Shown one piece after another: positions 1 to 6,654 of a stretch of DNA of 11,049 nt. The notes under the pieces are model-generated. The model searched no databases. It was not told the DNA's origin and saw nothing but the letters and a program-made list of their open reading frames with translations. The DNA lies in NCBI GenBank assembly GCA_017353825.1, contig JAFMSC010000096.1, forward strand, positions 1 through 11,049. Reading direction: 5' to 3'. Position numbers and translations under genes: made by a program. Source of the stretch: Hyphomicrobiaceae bacterium. GTDB lineage: Bacteria; Pseudomonadota; Alphaproteobacteria; Rhizobiales; Hyphomicrobiaceae. Within the stretch, counting starts at the first letter, position 1, and each line of letters begins with the position of its first letter.

Positions 1-132
1 GCCAGGCCCGCGCCATCTAGGCACACCCCACCGCGACCCGATAATCGAACGCGCGAACTCGCCAAAACGGGCGACGGTTTCGGTCCAGTGCATGGCAGAC
101 TCTGATCCACCGCAAACTGCAGCTCGGCAGTC

Positions 133-567
133 TTATCGGCAGATCAGCACCGGCACCGTGCTGAGCGCAAGCACGCGTGTGGCCTGGCTCCCCAGGATGA
201 GCTTCGACAGGCCGCGCCGCCCGTGCGAGGCCATCACAATCAGGTCGCAGCCCTTGTCCTTAGCGGTGGCGATGATCCCTTCCGCCGGGAAGTCGCTCGC
301 GTGCACTGTCTCACACGCGACACCGGTGTCCTTGGCCGCGCCGGCCACGCGGGCAAGGATGTGCGTGGCGTGCGCCGCGGCGGCCTTCTCGTAGTCCGCG
401 ATCGGGAACGTCAGCGCGGGGTCGCCTATCACCATCGCCGACCAGGGCTCGGTTACGGTTACCGCCGTCACCCGGGCGTCGAGAGCCTTGGCGAGGGCGA
501 TGCCCGCGGTCACCGCGCGGCTCGCCAGCTCCGAGCCGTCGGTGGCAATGAGGATGTGCTTGTACAT
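133..567 (-). CDS. Universal stress protein, UspA family (144 aa)
   Basis: This is a single-domain Usp, close to the usual family length of about 140-150 residues, and probably a cytoplasmic nucleotide-binding stress protein. Visible hallmarks are the first strand MYKHILIATDGSE with Asp10 in the ATP-contacting position, the core DLIVMASHGRRG (residues 108-119), and the signature A113-x2-G116-x9-G126-S127. The last matches the ATP-binding G-x2-G-x9-G-S pattern, with Ala in place of the first Gly, so nucleotide binding is likely. The C-terminus STVPVLICR is typical of the last strand. The ATG at 567-565 is preceded by AGGAG with a 6-base gap, inside a 15-bp tandem duplication. The gene is alone on this strand at the left end. 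Family assignment is firm; the stress it answers to is unknown. Confidence 0.95.
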   Translation of the reverse strand: MYKHILIATDGSELASRAVTAGIALAKALDARVTAVTVTEPWSAMVIGDPALTFPIADYEKAAAAHATHILARVAGAAKDTGVACETVHASDFPAEGIIATAKDKGCDLIVMASHGRRGLSKLILGSQATRVLALSTVPVLICR

Positions 568-570
568 GCC

Positions 571-600
571 GATCTCCTGGATCCCGATCTCCTGGATCCC
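571..600 (-). repeat. Perfect 15-bp tandem duplication carrying the usp ribosome-binding site
   Basis: The unit gatctcctggatccc (plus strand) occurs twice head to tail at 571-585 and 586-600. Read on the minus strand each copy contains AGGAG. The copy nearer the start codon places it 6 bases before the ATG at 567; the other copy places it 21 bases before. The adjacent bases, about 600-619, contain a further imperfect pair of units starting ccccgact. The duplication looks like replication slippage and leaves the gene with a second, badly spaced Shine-Dalgarno. Confidence 0.9.
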
Positions 601-881
601 CGACTGGGTCCCCGACTCGTGCAGGGCGGCGATAGCAGGCGGGCTCGGCGCCTGGCAGGCACCTCTGTCGCCGCCTCATCCCGTCCTGACGATCACGCGT
701 CGGCTGCCGTTCGTGATGACGGCATGAGGATCGCAACGGCGCCCGTCCGCCTTGATCAGCATCAACAGCGATCCACCGGGCGGCCGCGCCGGGCAAATCA
801 CCGTCAGTGGCCGCACTCCATGCCCTTGCTGCGCGTCAAGGCAACAGGAGCACCCGGACACCATTAATGACGGGCCGAGCG

Positions 882-899
882 CAAGAGATTCAAGAGATT
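882..899. repeat. Perfect 9-bp tandem duplication
   Basis: The unit caagagatt is present twice in succession at 882-890 and 891-899, in the non-coding gap before the CapA gene. No function is apparent. It is one of three perfect short tandem duplications in this window. Confidence 0.85.
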
Positions 900-1012
900 C
901 TGCCGCGACCCATTTCTTCCGGTCAGCCGGCTGTCTCTTCTCGATGGCGACGCGGTCGACAGCATCGCCAACGCGCGGCTGCGGAGCCGCTTGTGCGGGC
1001 ATCCCCAGTTCG

Positions 1013-1099
1013 TGGTACGTGCCGGTCGTTGTCGTTGGTCGTAACGTCGTCCTCGGCTACACCGTTCAGACCATGGGTGTCGAGATCCTGAGCGGCGGC
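1013..1099 (+). pseudogene. Possible glutaredoxin-like remnant
   Basis: One frame here reads WYVPVVVVGRNVVLGYTVQT, which resembles the cis-Pro strand-turn-strand of glutaredoxin/NrdH-type proteins (xVPVVVVGxxVVLGY). The matching N-terminal half with a CxxC active site is not found in the same frame upstream, where the translation is Arg- and Ser-rich and gene-unlike. The frame has no plausible start. It may be the eroded end of a small redox gene, or a chance match; I lean only slightly to the first. Confidence 0.22.
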
Positions 1100-1145
1100 G
1101 CCGTAGTCGCGCGACCCCGGATTTTGAGGCTGCCACCGAAAGAGC

Positions 1146-2312
1146 ATGGCCATCGTCAACTCACTTATGAACCCCCGCGTGATCAATCTGTTCCTGGCGG
1201 GCGATGTCATGACCGGGCGGGGCATCGATCAGGTGCTCCCGCATCCCGGTGATGCCCGGATCTACGAGAGCTGCGCCAAGTCTGCGTGTGACTACGTGGC
1301 GCTCGCCGAGCGCGTCAACGGCCCGATCGCGAGGCCGCTGGCCTTCGGCGACATCTGGGGCGACGCGTTGACCGAGCTTGAGCGCAGGAGGCCGGATGCC
1401 CGCATCGTCAATCTCGAGACGGCCGTCACCCAAAGCCCTGAGCCGGAGCCGAAGGGCGTCAACTACAAGATGAACCCCGCCAACGTTGGCGCGATCACTG
1501 AGGCGGGCATCGAGTGCTGCGTTCTCGCCAACAACCACGTGCTCGATTGGGGATGTTCGGGCCTGATCGAGACGCTCACCACGCTGGAGCAGGCGGGTGT
1601 GCACCTGGCCGGCGCCGGCCGCGATCAGGCGTCTGCGGCAGCCCCTGCAATTATCCCCGTTGGCACGGCTCGTGTTCTCGTCTATGCCCTCGCGTCGCCC
1701 ACGAGCGGGGTGCCCGCCACCTGGGCCGCCGGTGCGCACAAGCTGGGCGTCAACCTGCTTCCAAGCCTTTCGGAAACGTGCGCGCAGGTCATTGCTGAGG
1801 AAATTCACGGGACCAAGCGGCCGGGCGACATTGTCGTCGTCTCGATCCATTGGGGCCCCAATTGGGGCTATGCCGTCCCGGACCAGCAGGTTGGCTTCGC
1901 GCATCGCCTCATCGACAGCGGCGCCGCCGACGTGATCCATGGCCACTCGTCGCATCACGTTAAGGGCATCGAGGTCTACCGCCAGAAGCTTATTCTCTAT
2001 GGCTGCGGAGACTTTATCAACGACTACGAGGGCATCAGCGACCACGAGGAATTCCGCGATGATCTGGTGCTCATGTGTTTCCCGACGGTGCGTTGTGCAG
2101 ATGGCACGCTCGCCGACCTCAACATCGTGCCTCTGCAAATCCGCAACATGCGCCTCCACCGTATTTCGCTGGCCTCCACACGCTGGCTTGCCGACACATT
2201 GAACCGGGAGGGCAAGGGATTGGGAAACGGCATTACGATCGGCCCTGACCAGGTGTTGAGGCTGGTGCGAGTTGAGGCACGCGAAACCCGGCCCCCACGG
2301 CGCGTGGAGTGA
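1146..2312 (+). CDS. CapA family protein (PGA_cap domain, metallophosphatase-like fold; 388 aa)
   Basis: The protein carries the ordered motifs of the CapA/PgsA family: GDVMTGRGID (19-28), NLETAVT (89-95), LANNHVLDWG (127-136), HWGPNW (235-240), GHSSHHVKGIE (266-276) and YGCGDFIND (285-293). The GD, NNH, H and GHxxH positions match the metal-binding layout of calcineurin-like phosphoesterases, to which the family is structurally related. The family is named for the poly-gamma-glutamate capsule protein of Bacillus, but most members in other bacteria are of unproven role. This copy has no N-terminal membrane anchor or signal peptide, so it is probably cytoplasmic, and no capsule ligase genes are nearby. 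The ATG at 1146 has only a weak upstream AAAGAG; an ATG at 1167 is an alternative that loses seven residues before the first strand. It is transcribed towards the dehydrogenase gene. Confidence 0.9.
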   Translation: MAIVNSLMNPRVINLFLAGDVMTGRGIDQVLPHPGDARIYESCAKSACDYVALAERVNGPIARPLAFGDIWGDALTELERRRPDARIVNLETAVTQSPEPEPKGVNYKMNPANVGAITEAGIECCVLANNHVLDWGCSGLIETLTTLEQAGVHLAGAGRDQASAAAPAIIPVGTARVLVYALASPTSGVPATWAAGAHKLGVNLLPSLSETCAQVIAEEIHGTKRPGDIVVVSIHWGPNWGYAVPDQQVGFAHRLIDSGAADVIHGHSSHHVKGIEVYRQKLILYGCGDFINDYEGISDHEEFRDDLVLMCFPTVRCADGTLADLNIVPLQIRNMRLHRISLASTRWLADTLNREGKGLGNGITIGPDQVLRLVRVEARETRPPRRVE

Positions 2313-2630
2313 CCGCCGGCATGGTTTGGTGGGGTCAGCCGGAGCGCCCGGACAACTCGAAGGCGCCCGGCACAGCCCAGGCCTTGTGTGCTCGACCGTT
2401 TCGTCGTGGGCCCTACCGCATCGTCATCTCCGCCGGCGGCATCGCCCGAACGTCAGGGCCAGGCCGGCGCGCGCCGAGAAGCCCACACCGTTCTGCTGGT
2501 AGACGGCCGTGCTCGAGGCCAAACCGGCATTGACGGCGTGTTCAAGACTGCGCTGTTGAGGGTGTACTGGTCGAAAAGATCAGCCCGGACATAGGCCTCG
2601 ACGCCTCCCTGATGGCGGACCGGGCAAAGC
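2313..2630. other. Convergent gap without an intact gene
   Basis: The 318 bases between the ends of the CapA and dehydrogenase genes hold no intact coding sequence. Short plus-strand frames here are Arg/Pro/Ser-rich and unlike proteins. The minus strand of 2424-2612 has a protein-like signal split over two frames, listed separately as a pseudogene. I see no clear hairpin terminator for either convergent gene. Confidence 0.6.
2424..2612 (-). pseudogene. Remnant of an outer-membrane beta-barrel-like C-terminus, frameshifted
   Basis: On the minus strand one frame (about 2612 to 2541) reads GGVEAYVRADLFDQYTLNSA. A second frame, continuing from about 2543 to a stop at 2426-2424, reads AVNAGLASSTAVYQQ then NGVGFSARAGLALTFGR. 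Both stretches have alternating polar and hydrophobic residues, aromatics at strand ends and a near-terminal F, as in the last strands of outer-membrane beta-barrel or autotransporter domains. Codons here are G/C-ending. The two pieces abut only if a frameshift is allowed near 2541. No start codon or N-terminal part exists, because the dehydrogenase gene begins at once upstream on this strand. I infer a decayed 3' fragment; the exact family is not recognised. Confidence 0.35.
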
Positions 2631-3527
2631 TCACCTGGATGAGCGCTGACCGCGACTCGGCCAATACGCGGGCAGCCATGCGGCGTCGCGCTTGCCCCAG
2701 CCTTCCTGGGCCGCCTGATCGTAAATGGCGAGCACGCTCTCGACGACCGGCAGCGTTGCGCCTCGCGTCTTGGCCTCCGTCAGGATCGTCATAAGGTCCT
2801 TCCGGACTAGGTCGACATCAAAGGTAAGGGCGCCGGTGTCGTTGCCGTCGAGCGCCGCTGCGATGGCCGGCCCGCGGGTCTTGAGCACGTTGGGGCCCCC
2901 GGATGTCTCCGACAGGAACTCCATCAGCCAGGCATTGTCCAGGTTGAGATGTCGGCACATGAGATAAGCCTCCGCCAGCGCCTGGTAGTACACGAGCAGC
3001 GGCAGGTTGAGCGCGAGCTTCAGGCTGGCGCCGGCACCGACCGGCCCAACCAGCTCCACGCGCCTGCACAGCTGATCGAGGATCGGCCTGGCCTTCTCGA
3101 AGTCATCCTGTCGGGCTCCGACCACGCCCAACAGTCTGCCCTGGCGTGCCGGCCCGACGGTGCCGCCCACCGGGCACTCGACGAAGATGCCGCCTTTGGC
3201 GCACACCTTCTCGGCCAGCGCCACCTGGTGTTGCGGCTGCACCGTGCTCATCTCGACGAATAGCTTCCCTTTCCCCACACCGGCCAGGAGCCCATCGGGA
3301 CCCTCGTAAACGGCGGCCAGTGCATCGCGGTTGGTGAGAACGGTGACGGCCGCCTCGACTTCAGCGGCAAGCTCCGCCGGCGTGCCAGCGACGTTGGCAC
3401 CGGCATCGGCCAGGGACTTCACCTTGTCCGGCGTCCGGTTCCAGACCGTCACCGCGTGCCCCACCTCGATGAAACGGGCGGCAATGGCCCCGCCCATGCG
3501 GCCGACACCCGCAACACCGATGCGCAT
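2631..3527 (-). CDS. NAD(P)-dependent beta-hydroxyacid dehydrogenase (3-hydroxyisobutyrate dehydrogenase family, 298 aa)
   Basis: The protein has the standard two-domain layout and length of the family. The N-terminal Rossmann domain starts with IGVAGVGRMGGAIAARF, the G7-x-G9-x-x-G12 dinucleotide loop, followed by VWNRT (28-32). The Arg31 after the second strand suggests NADP(H) is possible. The substrate loop is FVECPVGGTVGPARQGRL (115-132). The catalytic motif GAGASLKLALN puts the general acid/base Lys at 170 and Asn at 174. The KDL at 243-245 is the usual C-terminal domain motif. The substrate loop departs from the common DAPVSGG form (Glu117, Cys118, Gly121), so the substrate is probably not plain 3-hydroxyisobutyrate. 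AGGAGG lies 6 bases before the ATG. The gene is divergent from the CocE-type hydrolase, with which it may share a control region. Confidence 0.93.
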   Translation of the reverse strand: MRIGVAGVGRMGGAIAARFIEVGHAVTVWNRTPDKVKSLADAGANVAGTPAELAAEVEAAVTVLTNRDALAAVYEGPDGLLAGVGKGKLFVEMSTVQPQHQVALAEKVCAKGGIFVECPVGGTVGPARQGRLLGVVGARQDDFEKARPILDQLCRRVELVGPVGAGASLKLALNLPLLVYYQALAEAYLMCRHLNLDNAWLMEFLSETSGGPNVLKTRGPAIAAALDGNDTGALTFDVDLVRKDLMTILTEAKTRGATLPVVESVLAIYDQAAQEGWGKRDAAWLPAYWPSRGQRSSR

Positions 3528-3732
3528 TCCTCGCCTCCTGAGCTGATTTGCATTGGCAAGTCTGTCTTAGCGCACAACGGCGGCCTTCGAACACTGCCTC
3601 GCAAGCGCCGATATCCGGGGATCGCCAGATCGAGGGGCGAGCAAGAGATTCATTTGCGCTCGGACGGCGCCGCCCATAGTTTGTCGTCGCGTGCAGCCGC
3701 CCATGAGGAGGCGGCACGCGAGGGAGGATCGA
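3528..3732. promoter_or_regulatory. Divergent intergenic control region
   Basis: These 205 bases separate the start codons of the leftward dehydrogenase and the rightward hydrolase, so both promoters should be here. For the hydrolase a weak sigma70-like pair is visible: TTTGCG at 3653-3658 and CATAGT at 3675-3680 with a 16-base spacer. This is only a modest match. No clear operator palindrome was found. Confidence 0.35.
3723..3727 (+). promoter_or_regulatory. Ribosome-binding site fixing the hydrolase start
   Basis: GGAGG is followed by a 5-base gap and the ATG at 3733. The frame is open further upstream to a GTG at 3691 and an ATG at 3703, but neither has an equally well placed Shine-Dalgarno, so 3733 is preferred. 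Confidence 0.75.
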
Positions 3733-5574
3733 ATGCGAGCCCGGAGCAGCGCGCGGCTAGAGGCTGCGCCCAGCAATGCTGCGGAGTCGTCAGGCAGTTC
3801 CGAGGTGCGCGATGGCATGCGCATCCATTGGGACGTGCCCGTAGCGATGGACGACGGCGCGGTACTCAATTGCGATATCTTTTGCCCTGTGAAGGAGGGG
3901 CGCTATCCGGTGATCCTGAGCTACGGCCCTTACGCCAAGGGCCTTGCCTTCCAGGACGGCTACCCCAGCGCCTGGGAGCGCATGGTACGCGAGCATCCCG
4001 ACGTTACCGCCGGGTCCAGCAACAAGTACCAGAGCTGGGAAGTTGTGGATCCTGAGAAGTGGGTACCCCACGACTACGTATGCGTGCGCTTTGACTCGCG
4101 CGGCTGCGGCACCTCGCCGGGCTTCATCGATCACTTCTCGCCGCGCGAGACCAAGGACTTCTACGATTGCATCGAGTGGGCTGCTGCTCAGCCCTGGTCG
4201 AACGGCAAAGTTGGCCTCGCCGGGATCTCCTACTATGCCATCAACCAATGGCACGTGGCCTCCCTGCAGCCGCCACATCTTGCCGCCATGTGCATTTGGG
4301 AGGGCGCCGCGGACTGGTACCGCGACATGACCCACCACGGCGGCATTCTCTCCACCTTCTGGCAGAACTGGTATGACATGCAGGTCAAGACCGTGCAGCA
4401 CGGCGCCGGCTCGCGCGGCGGACGCAGCCGGGTGCACGGGGGCCCGGTGTGCGGGGCTGAAACGCTCTCTGAGGCGGAGCTGGAGCGCAACCGCTGCGAG
4501 CTTGGCCGCGAGATCCGCGAGCATCCATTCGACGATCCTTATCACAAGGAGCGGTCGCCGATCTGGTCGAAGGTGAAAGTGCCGTTCCTGTCGGCAGGCA
4601 ACTGGGGCGGCCAGGGCCTGCACCTGCGTGGCAACATCGAGGGTTTCGTGCGAGCCGCTTCAAGGCAGAAATGGCTTGAGCTACACGGCCTGGAGCACTG
4701 GACGCATTTCTACACGGACTACGGGCGCAAGCTGCAGCTCGCCTTCTTCGACCATTTCCTCTACGGCAAGGACAACGGCTGGGACCGGGAGCCGAGCGTC
4801 CGCCTGCAGGTGCGCTACCTCGATCGCTTCGTGCCGCGCGCCGAGAAGGAATGGCCGCTCGCACGCACCAAATGGACCAAGTTTCATCTCGATCCTGACA
4901 ACGGGGCTCTGCAGCGCGAGAAGACCACGCGTACGGCATCGCTGCGCTTCGAGGCGATGGGCGACGGCGTCACGTTCCTGACACCGCCGCTGCAAGCCGA
5001 GACGGAAATCACTGGCCCCTCGGCGCTCAAGCTGTTCATCTCCTCTTCTACCAGCGATGCCGACCTGTTTATCGTGTTGCGCGCGTTCGGTCCTGACCTG
5101 AAGGAGGCGGTGTTCCAGGGCGCTATCGACCCGCATACCCCAATCGGCCAGGGCTGGCTCAGGGCCTCGCACCGCAGGCTCGACGAGCGGCTCTCTAGGC
5201 CGTACCGCCCCTACCACACCCATGACCGGCGCCAGCCGCTCAAGCCCGGGGAGGTGGTGGAACTCGACATCGAGATCTGGCCCACCTGCGTTGTGTTGCC
5301 CGCGGGATACCGCATCGGCGTGACGATTCGCGGCAAGGATTACGCGTATCCGGGTGCCAGCGGCGGGCGGCTGTCCAACTTCAAGAACGAGCTGACGGGC
5401 TGCGGCCCGTTCCTGCACGACGACACCCGCGACCGTCCGCCCGGTCTGTTCGGTGGGACTACGACGCTGCACTTTGGTCGGGGCCGCCAGCCATATCTCC
5501 TGCTCCCCGTCGTTCCGCCGCACAAGGCCGGCGGGAACGGGAGCAAGCTCAAGAAGGCTGCAAACCAACGATGA
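3733..5574 (+). CDS. CocE/NonD family hydrolase (alpha/beta hydrolase plus X-Pro dipeptidyl-peptidase C-terminal domain, 613 aa)
   Basis: This is a serine hydrolase of the cocaine-esterase / glutaryl-7-ACA acylase / X-Pro peptidase superfamily, which cleaves ester or amide bonds. The N-terminal part has the alpha/beta-hydrolase core: PVILSYGPYAKG (59-70), VRFDSRGCGTSPG (118-130, oxyanion-side DxRGxGxS motif), then the nucleophile elbow VGLAGISYYAINQW with Ser166. The probable catalytic His is His322 in HGLEHWTHFYTDYG. The segment FFDHFLYGKDNGW (338-350) precedes the C-terminal jelly-roll domain, recognisable by LTPPLQAETEITGPSALKLF (416-435) and VVLPAGYRIGVTI (520-532). Where most relatives have GWYD with the acid Asp, this protein has GNWGGQGLHLRG (289-300). 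There is no signal peptide, so it is cytoplasmic. The natural substrate is not deducible; the importer downstream could supply it. Confidence 0.92.
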   Translation: MRARSSARLEAAPSNAAESSGSSEVRDGMRIHWDVPVAMDDGAVLNCDIFCPVKEGRYPVILSYGPYAKGLAFQDGYPSAWERMVREHPDVTAGSSNKYQSWEVVDPEKWVPHDYVCVRFDSRGCGTSPGFIDHFSPRETKDFYDCIEWAAAQPWSNGKVGLAGISYYAINQWHVASLQPPHLAAMCIWEGAADWYRDMTHHGGILSTFWQNWYDMQVKTVQHGAGSRGGRSRVHGGPVCGAETLSEAELERNRCELGREIREHPFDDPYHKERSPIWSKVKVPFLSAGNWGGQGLHLRGNIEGFVRAASRQKWLELHGLEHWTHFYTDYGRKLQLAFFDHFLYGKDNGWDREPSVRLQVRYLDRFVPRAEKEWPLARTKWTKFHLDPDNGALQREKTTRTASLRFEAMGDGVTFLTPPLQAETEITGPSALKLFISSSTSDADLFIVLRAFGPDLKEAVFQGAIDPHTPIGQGWLRASHRRLDERLSRPYRPYHTHDRRQPLKPGEVVELDIEIWPTCVVLPAGYRIGVTIRGKDYAYPGASGGRLSNFKNELTGCGPFLHDDTRDRPPGLFGGTTTLHFGRGRQPYLLLPVVPPHKAGGNGSKLKKAANQR

Positions 5575-5621
5575 CCGAAGGGCTGAGACGCACGAGGACC
5601 ACGGTCGAACCCAAGGTGTCC

Positions 5622-5659
5622 TCGAGCCAGCATCGCGACGGGCCGCGATGCTGGCTCGA
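5622..5659. terminator. Perfect 16-bp inverted repeat, probable terminator of the hydrolase gene
   Basis: tcgagccagcatcgcg (5622-5637) and its exact reverse complement (5644-5659) flank a 6-base loop, 47 bases after the hydrolase stop. No T tract follows on either side, so it may be a factor-independent terminator of the weak kind, an RNA-stabilising 3' hairpin, or a protein site. It separates the hydrolase from the ABC operon. Confidence 0.6.
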
Positions 5660-5800
5660 TCGACATCGCGGGTCCCGACGTGTGATTTGCGACAAGGCTT
5701 GCGGGTCGGGCGATGATGCTCGTCAATGAGTGATGCCGCTCTCGCCATAGGGCAACCATCGATGGCGAGGCCGGCGGCGCAACCTTCTGCGCCAGGCCGC

Positions 5801-5806
5801 AAGGAG
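5801..5806 (+). promoter_or_regulatory. Ribosome-binding site of the first permease
   Basis: AAGGAG lies 11 bases before the ATG at 5818. A TTG in the same frame at 5809 is only 2 bases from it, too near to be used, so 5818 is the chosen start. Confidence 0.6.
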
Positions 5807-5817
5807 CTTTGGTCCAC

Positions 5818-6654
5818 ATGGCGGACGCAATAGGGGCGGACGCAATAGGGGCAGCGGGGCCCGTAGCTGCACCGACGCCGCATCGAGAGTCGGGTTGGCG
5901 CAGGGTGCTGCGCACCCTATTGCCATTCATCGTCGTCGCTGGAATATGGGAGGCGGTCTCTCATTCTGGCCTCTTCCACCCGCGGCTGTTTCCGACCATT
6001 GAGGCCGTTGCCGCCCAATTCGTGCGCCTGACGGTTTCAGGCGTGCTGCCGTATCATGCCGCCGGTACGCTGACGCGGCTTGCGGCAGGCTTCGCGCTCG
6101 CCGCGGCGGTCGGTATCGCCATCGGGATAGTCATGGGCCGGTGGAAGCTCGCCGAGGACACCCTCCTGCCGCCCGTCAGCGTGGCCGCGCCCATTCCCGG
6201 CATTGCCTACGCCCCGCTTTTTCTCTTGTGGTTCGGACCAGGCAACGCATCCACGGTGCTGCTCGTCGCCTTCGTGTCGTCCTTCCCGGTCGTTTTCAAT
6301 ACCTGGACCGGGGTGAAGTCGGTCAGGGAGGTTTGGCTGCGCTCGGCCGTCGCCATGGGCGCCGGCGGCTGGCGCCTGTTTCTCAAAGTCGTGCTGCCAG
6401 GCGCGCTTCCGTTCATCCTGACGGGGCTGCGGCTGGGGCTCGCGCAGGCATGGCGCATTCTCGTGGGGGTGGAGATGCTCGCCGCGGTGCCGTGGGGTTT
6501 GGGGTGGATGATCTTCGGCGCGCGCGAGTTTCTCAATACCGATGTGATGTTGGCTGGCGTCGCGGTGATCGGGGCGATCGGGCTGGCTCTGGAGAAGGGC
6601 GTGTTTGAGCGCCTGGAGCGCTTAACCGTCGTACGCTGGGGAATGATGACATGA
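5818..6654 (+). CDS. ABC transporter permease, NitT/TauT (SsuC/TauC-like) family, first of a pair (278 aa)
   Basis: This is an inner-membrane channel subunit of an importer for a small organic molecule. Hydrophobic segments lie near residues 33-48, 87-106, 123-140, 145-161, 195-210 and 243-258. The cytoplasmic EAA loop that docks on the ATPase is visible as AVAMGAGGWRLFLKVVLPG (177-195), followed by ALPFILTGLRLG. The conserved WGLGWMIFGAREFLNTD (226-242) is family-typical. It overlaps the next permease by ATGA (6651-6654), so the two are translationally coupled. The N-terminus has a 5-residue tandem repeat, ADAIG twice, from a 15-bp DNA duplication. Family is certain; the substrate is unknown. 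Confidence 0.93.
   Translation: MADAIGADAIGAAGPVAAPTPHRESGWRRVLRTLLPFIVVAGIWEAVSHSGLFHPRLFPTIEAVAAQFVRLTVSGVLPYHAAGTLTRLAAGFALAAAVGIAIGIVMGRWKLAEDTLLPPVSVAAPIPGIAYAPLFLLWFGPGNASTVLLVAFVSSFPVVFNTWTGVKSVREVWLRSAVAMGAGGWRLFLKVVLPGALPFILTGLRLGLAQAWRILVGVEMLAAVPWGLGWMIFGAREFLNTDVMLAGVAVIGAIGLALEKGVFERLERLTVVRWGMMT
5821..5850 (+). repeat. Perfect 15-bp tandem duplication inside the permease start
   Basis: The unit gcggacgcaataggg occurs at 5821-5835 and 5836-5850, immediately after the ATG, and encodes ADAIG twice in frame. It lies in the poorly conserved cytoplasmic N-terminal tail, where a change of copy number would keep the frame. Confidence 0.9.

Larger units (their letters stand above)
568..1145. 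other. Gene-poor gap between usp and the CapA gene
   Basis: No convincing intact gene lies in these 578 bases. Open frames here lack a good ribosome-binding site and read as low-complexity shadow translations. It holds the RBS duplication at 571-600, a perfect 9-bp tandem repeat (caagagatt twice, 882-899), a small GC hairpin (gcggct/agccgc, 975-990) without a T tract, and a short glutaredoxin-like reading frame near 1013-1099. The upstream promoters of both the leftward usp gene and the rightward CapA gene must lie here, but I cannot pick out confident -35/-10 boxes. Confidence 0.6.

Noticed and set aside
1..93. Minus-strand frame starting at ATG 93-91 and running off the left edge (begins MHWTETVARFGEFARS), and a plus-strand frame ending QARAI at a TAG at 18-20
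   Set aside because: Either could be the edge of a real gene, but there is no Shine-Dalgarno for the first and only five codons for the second, so neither can be supported from this window.
223..867. Long plus-strand open frame of 214 codons over the usp gene
   Set aside because: It is an Arg/Gly-rich antisense shadow of usp running into the non-coding gap, with no recognisable domain or ribosome-binding site.
881..892. 12-mer gcaagagattca also present at 3641-3652
   Set aside because: A few shared 12-mers are expected by chance in a window of this size, and the surrounding bases do not match.
1161..2159. 332-codon open frame antisense to the CapA gene
   Set aside because: The plus-strand product has all CapA motifs in order; the antisense frame is a by-product of high GC content.
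4681..5883. 400-codon open frame antisense to the CocE-type gene and the gap behind it
   Set aside because: The Arg- and Ala-rich translation has no domain signal and overlaps a well-supported hydrolase on the other strand.
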